This document shows positions 25,559 to 33,836 of a stretch of DNA of 64,000 bases, piece by piece (positions within the stretch are counted from its first letter, which is position 1; the number at the start of each line of letters is the position of its first letter). Both the position numbers and the translations under genes were made by a program. Below the pieces are notes generated by a model, which had not been told where the DNA came from, did not search any database, and saw only the letters and a program-made list of their open reading frames with translations. The stretch is taken from contig CBDDIP010000002.1 in assembly GCA_965229005.1 (NCBI GenBank), positions 1,178,001 through 1,242,000 of the forward strand. The letters run 5' to 3'. Origin of the DNA: CBDDIP01 sp965229005 (GTDB taxonomy: Bacteria; Actinomycetota; Acidimicrobiia; Acidimicrobiales; Ilumatobacteraceae).

Positions 25559-26626
25559 TCAGCGGGTTCGTCCGGCCCAGGCGTTGCCGGCGTGCAGCCC
25601 GGCGGACCCGACGAGCGCGACGACGCACGCAGCCATGCCGAGGCCGGTGACGCGGTGGTCGATCAGCAGCACGAGCATCGCCACCGCCGAGGCGAGCCAC
25701 GCCACCCCGGCCATGCGCACGGTGAGCGTCTCGACGCGCGTCAGCTCGGTGTCGGCGCGAACGGCGCTGTTGCTGGCTCCTTCCGCTTGGAGCAGCGAAC
25801 CGAGCCAGCGAACGGGCGCGTGCACGGCGAGCACGACCACCGGCGCCCAGACGAGCATCGTCCCGGCGATCCATCGTTGCGCCGGCGTGCCGAGTGCGGT
25901 GCGATCGTCGATCGCTGCGGCGCCGATGAACGTGGCGAGCGACGTGACGACGACGACCAGCAGGGCCTTGACGTAGCGCAGCACGACCACCTGGAGGCGC
26001 ACCATGTGACGCACCATGCCGTACTCGACCTTCGTGACCTCCTCGACCAGTGACCGGCGACGCGAGGCGGCCAACTGGAACATCGCGTCGGCGCGGGCCG
26101 CGTCGTCGCGCTCGCCGGTGCCGGCCAATCCCGGGTACGCGTCGATCTGCCGATCGATGCGATCGCGCGAGCGGTCGTTGCTCGGGACCAGCAGACGGAC
26201 GTTGTCCTCGGCCTCGTGCGCGGCGACGTACGAACTGTCGGCGCTTGCGGCGAGCTCGTCGTCGGGCAGTCGCAAGCCGGTCAGCGTGAACCTCGGGGTG
26301 AACACGTGTCGCCCTTCGTGCTCGACGTGGTTGGCGTGGAAGTAGAACCGCGTCAGCTCCTGCACGACGAGCCACAGCACGCACAGTGCGAGTGCGATCG
26401 AGATCGCCACGGCGGCGGCGAGGAGCAACCGTGTTGCTGAGGGCGGACCGTGCAGCAGGGCACGTAGCTCCTGGATGACCGAGTCGCGTTCGACAGCCGG
26501 CAGGAGGACGAGGATCCCTGCGCCCGAGAGCAGCGCGGTGGCGACTCGATGCAGGGTGGACAGGCGGACCTCGCACCGTTGAAGGAAGGCACGCATCGCT
26601 GCCCGGTCGTCGGCCGTCTCGTCCAT
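25559..26626 (-). CDS. Membrane protein of unknown function
   Basis: A 355-residue protein with about six hydrophobic segments in three pairs (near residues 28-45 and 68-90; 215-240 and 250-275; 300-325 and 328-348). Between the first two pairs lies a ~120-residue soluble stretch rich in charged residues (SNDRSRDRIDRQIDAYPG). I do not recognise the family; the layout recalls Pycsar/CBASS-like or DUF-type two-helix effectors only superficially. It is divergent from argS with an 89-bp gap and lies 58 bp upstream of the acyl-CoA ligase on the same strand. Confidence 0.7.
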   Translation of the reverse strand: MDETADDRAAMRAFLQRCEVRLSTLHRVATALLSGAGILVLLPAVERDSVIQELRALLHGPPSATRLLLAAAVAISIALALCVLWLVVQELTRFYFHANHVEHEGRHVFTPRFTLTGLRLPDDELAASADSSYVAAHEAEDNVRLLVPSNDRSRDRIDRQIDAYPGLAGTGERDDAARADAMFQLAASRRRSLVEEVTKVEYGMVRHMVRLQVVVLRYVKALLVVVVTSLATFIGAAAIDDRTALGTPAQRWIAGTMLVWAPVVVLAVHAPVRWLGSLLQAEGASNSAVRADTELTRVETLTVRMAGVAWLASAVAMLVLLIDHRVTGLGMAACVVALVGSAGLHAGNAWAGRTR

Positions 26627-26700
26627 CAGCGAATGCTTGCCGCCACGTCGGTGCTGCCCGGTGATGGTCGAACTCCTGGGACGGCGCGCGGGTCGACCGG

Positions 26701-26706
26701 TACGCT
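26701..26706 (+). promoter_or_regulatory. Candidate -10 box of argS
   Basis: TACGCT ends 9 nt before the argS ATG, with no Shine-Dalgarno site between them, consistent with a leaderless or near-leaderless mRNA. Confidence 0.4.
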
Positions 26707-26715
26707 CGGCACGTC

Positions 26716-28446
26716 ATGGCCGATCTCCTGCACACCGTCACGCCCGTGCTCAGCCATGCGTTCGCGCGCGTCACTGGCCTCCCGGCGACCGAGATCGATC
26801 CGGTGGTGCGTCCGAGCGACCGCGCCGACGCGCAGGCCAACGCCGCGCTGGCGCTGGCCAAGCAGGTCGGCCGCAACCCTCGCGAGCTCGCTGCCGAGGT
26901 GGTTGCCCTGCTGCCGACGGATGTGGCCACGTTCGAGGTTGCCGGGCCCGGCTTCATCAACATCACGTTCCACGATGCCTTCGTCGCCGACCAGCTCGCC
27001 GTCGCCTCGGCCGACGAACGGCTCGGCGTTCGGACTGCCGCGCAACCGGAGCGCATCGTCGTCGACTACTCGGCGCCGAACGTTGCCAAGGAGATGCACG
27101 TCGGGCACCTGCGCTCCACGGTCATCGGCGACAGCCTCGTGCGGCTGCTCGACTTCCTCGGGCACGACGTCGTGCGCGAGAACCACATCGGCGACTGGGG
27201 CACGCCGTTCGGCATGCTGATCGAGCACCTCGTCGACCTCGGTGCCCACGCCGAGTCGGTCATCGACAACGACGACCCCAACGCGTTCTACCAAGCGGCG
27301 CGTGCGAAGTTCGAGGGTGACGACGACTTCAAGGCGCGAGCACGCGAGCGCGTGGTGAAGCTGCAGAGCGGCGATGCCGAGACCGTCGCCCTGTGGCAGC
27401 AGCTCGTCGACACGAGCATGCGCTACTTCGACGCGATCTACGCCGATCTCGGTGTGCTGCTCACGGACGACGACGTCGTCGGCGAGAGCTTCTACGACCC
27501 GTTGCTGAACACCGTGCTCGACCGGCTTCGCGAGGCCGGGCTGCTGCAGCTGAGCGAGGGCGCCGACGTCGTGTTCCCCCCTGGCTACACCAACCGCGAA
27601 GGCCAGCCGCTGCCGTTGATCGTGCAGAAGCGCGGCGGCGGGTTCAACTACGGCGCCTTCGATCTCGCCTGTGTGATCGACCGCGTCGAGCGCGTCGGGG
27701 CCACCCTGTTGCTCTACGTCGTCGGTGCCCCGCAGGGCCAGCACCTGTCGATGGTCTTCGACGTGGCGACGATGGCCGGCTGGCTGGCGCCACCGGCGCG
27801 AGCGGTGCACGTGGGCTTCGGCAGCGTGCTCGGCCCCGATCGCAAGATGTTCAAGACGCGCAGCGGCGAGAACATCAAGCTGCAGCAGCTCGTCTCCGAG
27901 GCGATCGAGCGCGGCGTGGCGAAGGTGATCGAGTCCTCGCCGGAGCTCCCCGTCGAGCTGCAGCAGCAGGTCGGTCGCCACGTCGGTCTGGCCGCGATCA
28001 AGTACGCCGACCTGTCCTCGGATCGCGTCAAGGACTACGTCTTCGACTGGGAGCGGATGCTGTCCTTCGAGGGCAACACCGGCCCCTACCTGCAGTACGC
28101 GCACGCCCGCACGTGCTCGATCTTCCGTCGCTCGGAGATCGCACGTGAGTCGGTGCGCAGCGCACCGATCATCGTCGACCACCCGGCCGAACGGGCGCTG
28201 GCCTTGGCACTGCTCGCGTTCGACGCCGCGGTGCAGGAGACCGCCGAACGGTTCATCCCGCACCGGCTGTGCACCTACCTGTTCGATCTGTCCCAGCAGT
28301 TCACTGCGTTCTACGAGGTGTGCCCGGTGCTGAAGGCGCCGGACGAGCCGACGCGCGACAGCCGCCTCGCCCTGTGCGACCTCACCGGTCGGGTGCTGGC
28401 CCACGGCCTCGGGCTGCTCGGCATCGAGGCGCCGGAGCGCATGTGA
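26716..28446 (+). CDS. argS: Arginine--tRNA ligase
   Basis: A 576-residue class I synthetase. It has the Arg-N domain (residues 1-90), the HIGH motif as HVGH in SAPNVAKEMHVGHLRSTVIG, and the KMSKS-equivalent KMFKTRSG. The C-terminal DALR anticodon-binding domain starts near 455 (GPYLQYAHARTCSI). Length is normal. It charges tRNA-Arg with arginine. argS-lysA-hom is a conserved actinobacterial order. The lysA start overlaps the argS stop, so translation is coupled. Confidence 0.96.
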   Translation: MADLLHTVTPVLSHAFARVTGLPATEIDPVVRPSDRADAQANAALALAKQVGRNPRELAAEVVALLPTDVATFEVAGPGFINITFHDAFVADQLAVASADERLGVRTAAQPERIVVDYSAPNVAKEMHVGHLRSTVIGDSLVRLLDFLGHDVVRENHIGDWGTPFGMLIEHLVDLGAHAESVIDNDDPNAFYQAARAKFEGDDDFKARARERVVKLQSGDAETVALWQQLVDTSMRYFDAIYADLGVLLTDDDVVGESFYDPLLNTVLDRLREAGLLQLSEGADVVFPPGYTNREGQPLPLIVQKRGGGFNYGAFDLACVIDRVERVGATLLLYVVGAPQGQHLSMVFDVATMAGWLAPPARAVHVGFGSVLGPDRKMFKTRSGENIKLQQLVSEAIERGVAKVIESSPELPVELQQQVGRHVGLAAIKYADLSSDRVKDYVFDWERMLSFEGNTGPYLQYAHARTCSIFRRSEIARESVRSAPIIVDHPAERALALALLAFDAAVQETAERFIPHRLCTYLFDLSQQFTAFYEVCPVLKAPDEPTRDSRLALCDLTGRVLAHGLGLLGIEAPERM

Positions 28447-29717
28447 CCGCGATCGACCATCGGCTGCTGCCCGACACGGCAGTCGTGACATCGGATGGCA
28501 CGCTGACGATCGGCGGTTGCTCGGTGCCCGAGCTCGCCGAGCAGCACGGCACCCCGCTGTTCGTCTACGACGAAGCGCATCTGCGAGCTCGCTGCCGCGA
28601 GGCTGTCTCAGCGTTCGGTCCGGGCCGCGCGGTGTACGCGACGAAGGCCTTCCTCTGCGGCGCCATGGCGCGTCTCGCCTACGACGAGGGGATGCTGCTC
28701 GATGTCGCCAGTGGCGGTGAGCTCTTCGTTGCGCTGCGCTCCGGCGTGCCGGCGAACGCGCTGGTGATGCACGGCAACAACAAGAGCATCGACGAGCTGC
28801 GCCAGGCGATCACCGCCGGCGTGCGCAGCATCGTCGTCGACAGCTTCGACGAGCTCGACCGGCTCGACGCGCTGCACGCCGCCGGTCTGCCCGTCCCCGA
28901 CGTGCTGGCGCGCATCACCCCGGGTGTCCATGCCCACACCCACGAGTTCATCGCCACCGGTCAGGACGACTCCAAGTTCGGCTTCAACCTCGGCAACGGC
29001 GACGCTGCTCGCGCGGTGGAGCGCATGCAGCGATCGTCGAGCGTGCGGCTCGTCGGGCTCCACTGCCACATCGGCAGCAACGTGTTCGCCGCCTCCAACT
29101 TCGCCAAGGCAGCCGAGGTGATGGCGTCGTTCGCCGTACCGTACGACCTGCCGGAGCTCGTGCTCGGTGGCGGTCTCGGCGTGGCCTACGTGGAGGGCGA
29201 GGAAGCGCCGTCGATCACGCAGTGGGGCAACGTGCTGCTCGACGCGTGCCAGGCGCTGGGGGTGCGCAGCGCGGTCAGCGTCGAGCCCGGCCGCAGCATC
29301 GTCGCCGCAGCAGCGATCACCGTCTACACCGTCGGCACGATCAAGCACATCCCCGACGTGCGCACCTACGTGTCGGTCGACGGCGGCATGAGCGACAACC
29401 CGCGGCCCGTGCTCTACGGCAGCGGCTACGAGGCGTTCGACCCGCGTGCGGCGGACAACACGCGGCAGATGTCGGCGCGCCTGGTGGGCAAGCACTGCGA
29501 GAGCGGCGACGTGCTGATCTTCGACGCATCGTTGCCGGACGGCTTGCGCGTCGGCGATCTGCTGGCCACACCGGTCACCGGCGCGTACGGTCACAGCATG
29601 GCCAGCAACTACAACAAGCTCCTCCGTCCGCCGGTGCTGTTCGTCGCCGACGGGGCAGCGCGCGTGGTGGTTCGACGGGAGACGTTCGACGACCTCGTTC
29701 GCTGTGAGAGCGAGTGA
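28443..29717 (+). CDS. lysA: Diaminopimelate decarboxylase
   Basis: A 424-residue PLP enzyme of fold type III. The PLP-binding lysine is in VYATKAFLCG. Other conserved parts are GLHCHIGSNV, VLGGGLGVAYV, SVEPGRSIV and DGGMSDNPRPVLYG (LysA signature), and the C-terminal GAYGHSMASNYNKLLRPP. It makes L-lysine from meso-diaminopimelate, the last step of lysine synthesis. The GTG at 28443 overlaps the argS stop. Its own stop overlaps the next gene. Confidence 0.95.
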   Translation: MTAIDHRLLPDTAVVTSDGTLTIGGCSVPELAEQHGTPLFVYDEAHLRARCREAVSAFGPGRAVYATKAFLCGAMARLAYDEGMLLDVASGGELFVALRSGVPANALVMHGNNKSIDELRQAITAGVRSIVVDSFDELDRLDALHAAGLPVPDVLARITPGVHAHTHEFIATGQDDSKFGFNLGNGDAARAVERMQRSSSVRLVGLHCHIGSNVFAASNFAKAAEVMASFAVPYDLPELVLGGGLGVAYVEGEEAPSITQWGNVLLDACQALGVRSAVSVEPGRSIVAAAAITVYTVGTIKHIPDVRTYVSVDGGMSDNPRPVLYGSGYEAFDPRAADNTRQMSARLVGKHCESGDVLIFDASLPDGLRVGDLLATPVTGAYGHSMASNYNKLLRPPVLFVADGAARVVVRRETFDDLVRCESE

Positions 29718-30202
29718 GCGGGTCGCCGCGCACCACCGGGATCGTCAGCGACGTGCTGCGCGCGCTGCGCCGCGTCGCCCGCCGGCGCAAGCCATCCGAG
29801 CCGCATCCCGTCCCGGAGCGTGAGCCCACGCCGTCCGGCGGGATCGTCATCGAGTACTCGCCGTGCCTCGACGGCGACCCGGATCCCGGCGAAGTCGTCT
29901 GGACGTGGGTGACCTACGAGGACGATCCGTCGCAGGGCAAGGATCGACCGGTGGTGATCATCGGCAGGCGCGGCACGAAGCTGCTCGGCGTGGCGCTGAC
30001 GTCCAAGCAGCACGACAACGAGCCGCAGGTCGCGGTCGGCACGGGCGCTTGGGATCGCGATGGCCGCCCGAGCTACGCCAAGGTCGATCGACTGCTCGAC
30101 ATCGATCCGTCCGCCGTTCGGCGAGAGGGTTCGGTGCTCGCCCGATCGCACTTCGACGACGTCGTCGCCGGTGTGAAGCGCGCTCGGCAGCGCGGCAGCT
30201 GA
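29714..30202 (+). CDS. PemK/MazF-fold protein (toxin-like), no antitoxin partner seen
   Basis: A 162-residue protein. The central part (PDPGEVVWTWVTYEDDPSQGKDRPVVIIGRRG) has the PemK/MazF signature: GEVxW strand, GKxRPVVVI strand, then a beta-barrel. The first ~40 residues are basic and proline-rich, an addition not seen in classical MazF. In toxin-antitoxin systems this fold is an mRNA interferase, but no MazE-like gene lies next to it. The GTG overlaps the lysA stop, so it is translated within the argS-lysA operon. A housekeeping or regulatory RNA role is possible; identity of the fold is fairly sure, activity is not. Confidence 0.72.
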   Translation: MSGSPRTTGIVSDVLRALRRVARRRKPSEPHPVPEREPTPSGGIVIEYSPCLDGDPDPGEVVWTWVTYEDDPSQGKDRPVVIIGRRGTKLLGVALTSKQHDNEPQVAVGTGAWDRDGRPSYAKVDRLLDIDPSAVRREGSVLARSHFDDVVAGVKRARQRGS

Positions 30203-30320
30203 CGGCTCGGCAGCTGAGGGTCGTTCGACCCAAATTGCGCTCAGCTCTGTACGTGGCGGTTCTTGACGAATACCGTACGGGTTCGCCCAAGTTCCTTGCT
30301 TGGCTCCCCGACGGGTTCAC

Positions 30321-30857
30321 ATGCGCATCAACGCCACCTTCACACGAACGATCCTCGCCCCCGCTGTGTTCGGCGCGGCGATGGTGGGCGTGTCGATCGG
30401 CGCCCTGCCGTTCAGCGGTGCGGCGGCCGCAGCCCCTGGGGGAACCGCCAGCGCCGATGCGTGGTGCTCGCACGGCGACGGCGTGCTGGACGTGACGCTC
30501 TACAACAACGATGCCGCGTCGGTCGTGCAGTTCACGGTCACCAATCCGGTGACGAAGGCGACGAGCAACGTCGAGGTGGCCGCCAGCGATGCGTACGCGA
30601 TCACCTTCACCGGCCTCGCCGACGGACCGGTCACGGTCGCGATCTCGGCCGGCGGCGTGGATCGCAGCGTCGGTGATGTGATCGCCTGCGACGTCGCCCA
30701 GGGTGATCCGGGCGGCGGACGCACGCCGACGGTGGAGAACCACCTGCCCGCAACGGGCGCCGCGTCGCGCGGTGGTCTGGTGATCGCCAGCAGCCTCGTC
30801 GCGTGTGGTGCACTCGCATCGCTGGCGGCGCGCCGCAAGGCCGATCGTCGGGCCTGA
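30321..30857 (+). CDS. LPXTG-type cell-surface protein
   Basis: A 178-residue precursor: an N-terminal Sec signal peptide ending near AAAAAPGG, an Ig-like beta-rich domain of ~100 residues with two cysteines, then LPATG at about 142-146, a hydrophobic helix (VIASSLVACGALASLA) and the basic tail ARRKADRRA. This is the layout of a sortase-anchored wall protein. No sortase gene is in the window. The gene interrupts the lysA-hom order. ATG at 30321 is chosen because it starts the signal peptide. Confidence 0.82.
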   Translation: MRINATFTRTILAPAVFGAAMVGVSIGALPFSGAAAAAPGGTASADAWCSHGDGVLDVTLYNNDAASVVQFTVTNPVTKATSNVEVAASDAYAITFTGLADGPVTVAISAGGVDRSVGDVIACDVAQGDPGGGRTPTVENHLPATGAASRGGLVIASSLVACGALASLAARRKADRRA

Positions 30858-30918
30858 CGCGTTCACGCCGAACTTCCAGGCTGACCGGAATGGGTTTCGA
30901 CCCTGCTGGCGCGCCTCG

Positions 30919-30924
30919 TAGCCT
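30919..30924 (+). promoter_or_regulatory. Candidate -10 box of hom
   Basis: TAGCCT ends 8 nt before the hom GTG; no ribosome-binding site lies between, suggesting a leaderless start. Confidence 0.4.
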
Positions 30925-30932
30925 TCCCGCCC

Positions 30933-32237
30933 GTGACTGAACGTGGAGTGAGCAACAAGACGGTGCGCGTGGGCCTGCTCGGGTGCGGCAACGTCGGGGC
31001 TCCGCTGGTCGCGCTCACGGCGAAGCAGCAGGGGGCGATCGAGGCTCGTACCGGCGTGCGCCTGGAGATCGTGTCGGTGGCGGTGCGCAACCTCAGCAAG
31101 GAGCGCGACGTGGACCTGCCGGCGGGGGTGCTCACCCGCGATGCGATGGCGGTCGTCAACGACCCGTCGATCGATCTCGTCGTCGAGGTCATCGGTGGCA
31201 TCGAGCCGGCTCGCGAGCTGATCACCACCGCGCTGCGCAACGGCAAGCCGGTCGTCACCGGCAACAAGGAGCTGCTGGCCAACGTCGGTACGGAGCTGTT
31301 CGCCGTGGCCGAGGAGGCCGGCGTCGATCTGCTGTTCGAGGCCGCCGTCGCCGGTGGCATCCCGATCGTGCGCGCACTGCGCGAGAGCCTGCGCGGCGAA
31401 CCGATCACGCGGGTGATGGGGATCATCAACGGCACGACGAACTTCATCCTGACCAAGATGACCGAGGACGGCGCCGAGTACGGCACGGCGCTCGCCGAGG
31501 CGCAGGCGCTCGGGTTCGCGGAACGCGATCCGACCGCGGACGTGGAGGGCTTCGACGCCGGGGCGAAGGCAGCGATCATGGCCACCATCGCCTTCGGCGC
31601 CAAGGTGGTGGCCGGCGACGTGTACCACGAGGGCATCAGCGGCATCACCAGCGCGGACATCACGATGGCGAAGCGCCTCGGGTACGTCGTCAAGCTCCTC
31701 GGCATCGCCGAGATCGACGAGCCGACCGGCGAGATCGCGGTGCGCGTGCACCCTGCAATGGTGCCGATCACCCATCCGCTGGCGAGCGTCCGCGATAGCT
31801 ACAACGCGGTCTTCGTCGAGGGTGCGGCCGTCGGTTCCCTGATGTTCTACGGACGCGGCGCGGGGGGCTACCCGACCGCCAGCGCGGTGCTCGGCGACAT
31901 CATCGACGCCGCGGTGAACCTGGCGAAGGGCACGCACGGCTCGCTCGGCTCTTTTGGTCGGGCGCGCATCCGCCCCATCGACGAGACCTCGGCCGAGTAC
32001 CTCCTGAGCCTCGAGGTGGTCGACCGCCCCGGAGTGCTCCACGCGGTCACCGGCGTGTTCGCCCGCAACGACGTCAGCATCCGCGCTGCCGAGCAGGAGG
32101 GCAACGGCCCGGCGGCCAAGCTCGTGTTCATCACCCACGAAGCGCGCGAATCGGCGGTGCAGGCAACGGTGCGCGAGCTGCGCGATCTCGACGTGGTCCG
32201 TCAGGTCGGCGGGCTGCTGCGCGTGATCGGCGCCTGA
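30933..32237 (+). CDS. hom: Homoserine dehydrogenase
   Basis: A 434-residue enzyme with an N-terminal NAD(P)-binding motif (VGLLGCGNVGAPLV), catalytic-core segments GIINGTTNFILTKM and AEAQALGFAERDPTADVEGFDAGAKAAIM, and a C-terminal ACT domain from ~345 (LEVVDRPGVLHAVTGVFARNDVSI) that normally mediates threonine inhibition. It reduces aspartate semialdehyde to homoserine. The GTG at 30933 is close to a TAGCCT box. thrC follows after 2 bp. Confidence 0.95.
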   Translation: MTERGVSNKTVRVGLLGCGNVGAPLVALTAKQQGAIEARTGVRLEIVSVAVRNLSKERDVDLPAGVLTRDAMAVVNDPSIDLVVEVIGGIEPARELITTALRNGKPVVTGNKELLANVGTELFAVAEEAGVDLLFEAAVAGGIPIVRALRESLRGEPITRVMGIINGTTNFILTKMTEDGAEYGTALAEAQALGFAERDPTADVEGFDAGAKAAIMATIAFGAKVVAGDVYHEGISGITSADITMAKRLGYVVKLLGIAEIDEPTGEIAVRVHPAMVPITHPLASVRDSYNAVFVEGAAVGSLMFYGRGAGGYPTASAVLGDIIDAAVNLAKGTHGSLGSFGRARIRPIDETSAEYLLSLEVVDRPGVLHAVTGVFARNDVSIRAAEQEGNGPAAKLVFITHEARESAVQATVRELRDLDVVRQVGGLLRVIGA

Positions 32238-32239
32238 AC

Positions 32240-33625
32240 GTGCGCTACGTCTCCACCCGAGGCGCCGCACCCGAGCGCGGCTTCACCGACGTGCTGCTGG
32301 CCGGACTGGCCACCGACGGTGGCCTGTACGTGCCGGACCACTGGCCGGTGCTGCCGGAGCGGGTGCCGGGCCAGAGCTACGCCGAACGCGCCGCGCAGGT
32401 GATGTCGCCGTTCATCGGTGACGAGATCGACGCGGACACGCTGCTTCGGTTGTGCAACGAGGCGTACGCGACGTTCCGCCACCCGGCGGTCGTGCCACTC
32501 GTGCAGACCGGCCACCACGACCACGTCATGGAGCTGTTCCACGGGCCGACGCTGGCCTTCAAGGACGTCGCCCTGCAGCTCGTCGGCCGGCTGTTCGACC
32601 TCGTCCTGGCGCAACAGGGCAGGCGTGTGACGATCGTCGGGGCGACCAGCGGCGACACCGGCTCGGCGGCCATCGACGGCGTCAAGGGGTGCGTCAACGT
32701 CGACATCGTCATCCTCTACCCACACGGCCGCACCAGCGACGTCCAGCGCAAGCAGATGACCACCGTCGACGCGCCCAACGTGCACACGGTGGCCGTCGAG
32801 GGCACGTTCGACGACTGCCAAGATCTCGTCAAGGCGATGTTCAACGACGCCCCGTTCCGCGAGCGCATGTCGCTGAGCGCGGTGAACAGCATCAACTGGG
32901 CGCGGGTGATGGCGCAGGTCGTCTACTACGTGGTCGCGACCGACGTGCTGCGGGGCCCGGTCAGCTTCTGCGTGCCGAGTGGCAACTTCGGCAACGTCTT
33001 CTCCGGCTGGATCGCCAAGCAGATGGGTGCACCGATCGATCAGCTCGTCGTCGCCGCCAACACCAACGACATCCTCGCTCGGTTCATCAACCACAACGAC
33101 ATGAGCACGGCCGAGGTCGTGCCGTCGCTGAGCCCATCGATGGACATCCAGGTGTCGTCGAACTTCGAGCGGTTGCTGTTCGAGATGAACGGGCGCGACG
33201 GCGGGCTCACCGCCGAGCAGCTCCACCGGTTCCGTGCCGCCGGACGACTGGCGATCGAGGACGACCAGCGCGCCGAGCACCTCGACGGTCGGTTCCAGGC
33301 GGCGCGCGTGGACGACGCCGGCACCCTCGAGGTGATGCGTTCGATGTACGAGCAGACCGATCTGCTGATCGATCCGCACACGGCGGTCGGGATCGGCGCC
33401 ACGAAGCTGCTGCGTGACGCCGGCACGCTGCACGGCACGGTCGTCACCCTCGCCACGGCCCACCCGGCCAAGTTCCCGGACGCCGTCCGCCAGGCCACCG
33501 GCGTCAGCCCAGGGCTGCCCGCGCACCTGGCCGACCTGTTCGATCGCCCCGAGCACACCACCGTCCTGCCCAACGACCTGGAGGCGATCCAGGGGTTCGT
33601 CGAGTCGGTCGCTCACCTGGGCTGA
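32240..33625 (+). CDS. thrC: Threonine synthase, long (E. coli/yeast-like) type
   Basis: A 461-residue PLP enzyme beginning MRYVSTRG, as in E. coli and fungal threonine synthases. PLP-binding K108 is in HGPTLAFKDVALQL; ATSGDTGSAAIDG and VPSGNFGNVFSGW bind phosphate. It makes threonine from O-phosphohomoserine. Many actinobacteria have the shorter (~360-residue) form here. The expected neighbour thrB is missing between thrC and rho, so homoserine kinase must be elsewhere or replaced. Start GTG at 32240, 2 bp after hom. Confidence 0.95.
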   Translation: MRYVSTRGAAPERGFTDVLLAGLATDGGLYVPDHWPVLPERVPGQSYAERAAQVMSPFIGDEIDADTLLRLCNEAYATFRHPAVVPLVQTGHHDHVMELFHGPTLAFKDVALQLVGRLFDLVLAQQGRRVTIVGATSGDTGSAAIDGVKGCVNVDIVILYPHGRTSDVQRKQMTTVDAPNVHTVAVEGTFDDCQDLVKAMFNDAPFRERMSLSAVNSINWARVMAQVVYYVVATDVLRGPVSFCVPSGNFGNVFSGWIAKQMGAPIDQLVVAANTNDILARFINHNDMSTAEVVPSLSPSMDIQVSSNFERLLFEMNGRDGGLTAEQLHRFRAAGRLAIEDDQRAEHLDGRFQAARVDDAGTLEVMRSMYEQTDLLIDPHTAVGIGATKLLRDAGTLHGTVVTLATAHPAKFPDAVRQATGVSPGLPAHLADLFDRPEHTTVLPNDLEAIQGFVESVAHLG

Positions 33626-33627
33626 CG

Positions 33628-33657
33628 TTGCAAGCGGGCGGACCGTCTCGCTACAGT
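33628..33657 (+). promoter_or_regulatory. Promoter of rho
   Basis: TTGCAA (33628-33633) and TACAGT (33652-33657) with an 18-bp spacer, just after the thrC stop. Transcription would start near 33665, leaving a ~170-nt leader before rho. The leader contains inverted repeats (for example GGTTCG/CGAACC) and may serve rho autoregulation. Confidence 0.55.
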
Positions 33658-33836
33658 TCGGCCGGTTCGGTCTCGAATCGAACCTCCCACTGCAACCGGC
33701 TCCCGGGCGTTTCGGACGGCGCTGATGCTGCGGCAGGGATGATGCTCACAGGTGGTGGGGCCACCGTCGCGTCCAGAACCCTCCGTTCGGACCTGACGAC
33801 AAGCACCCACGCCGCTTCCCAGAAAGCAGGTGGCCG

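Noticed and set aside
29714..30202. Complete MazEF/PemIK toxin-antitoxin module
   Set aside because: No antitoxin-like frame lies upstream or downstream; the gene overlaps lysA and is followed by an LPATG protein gene.
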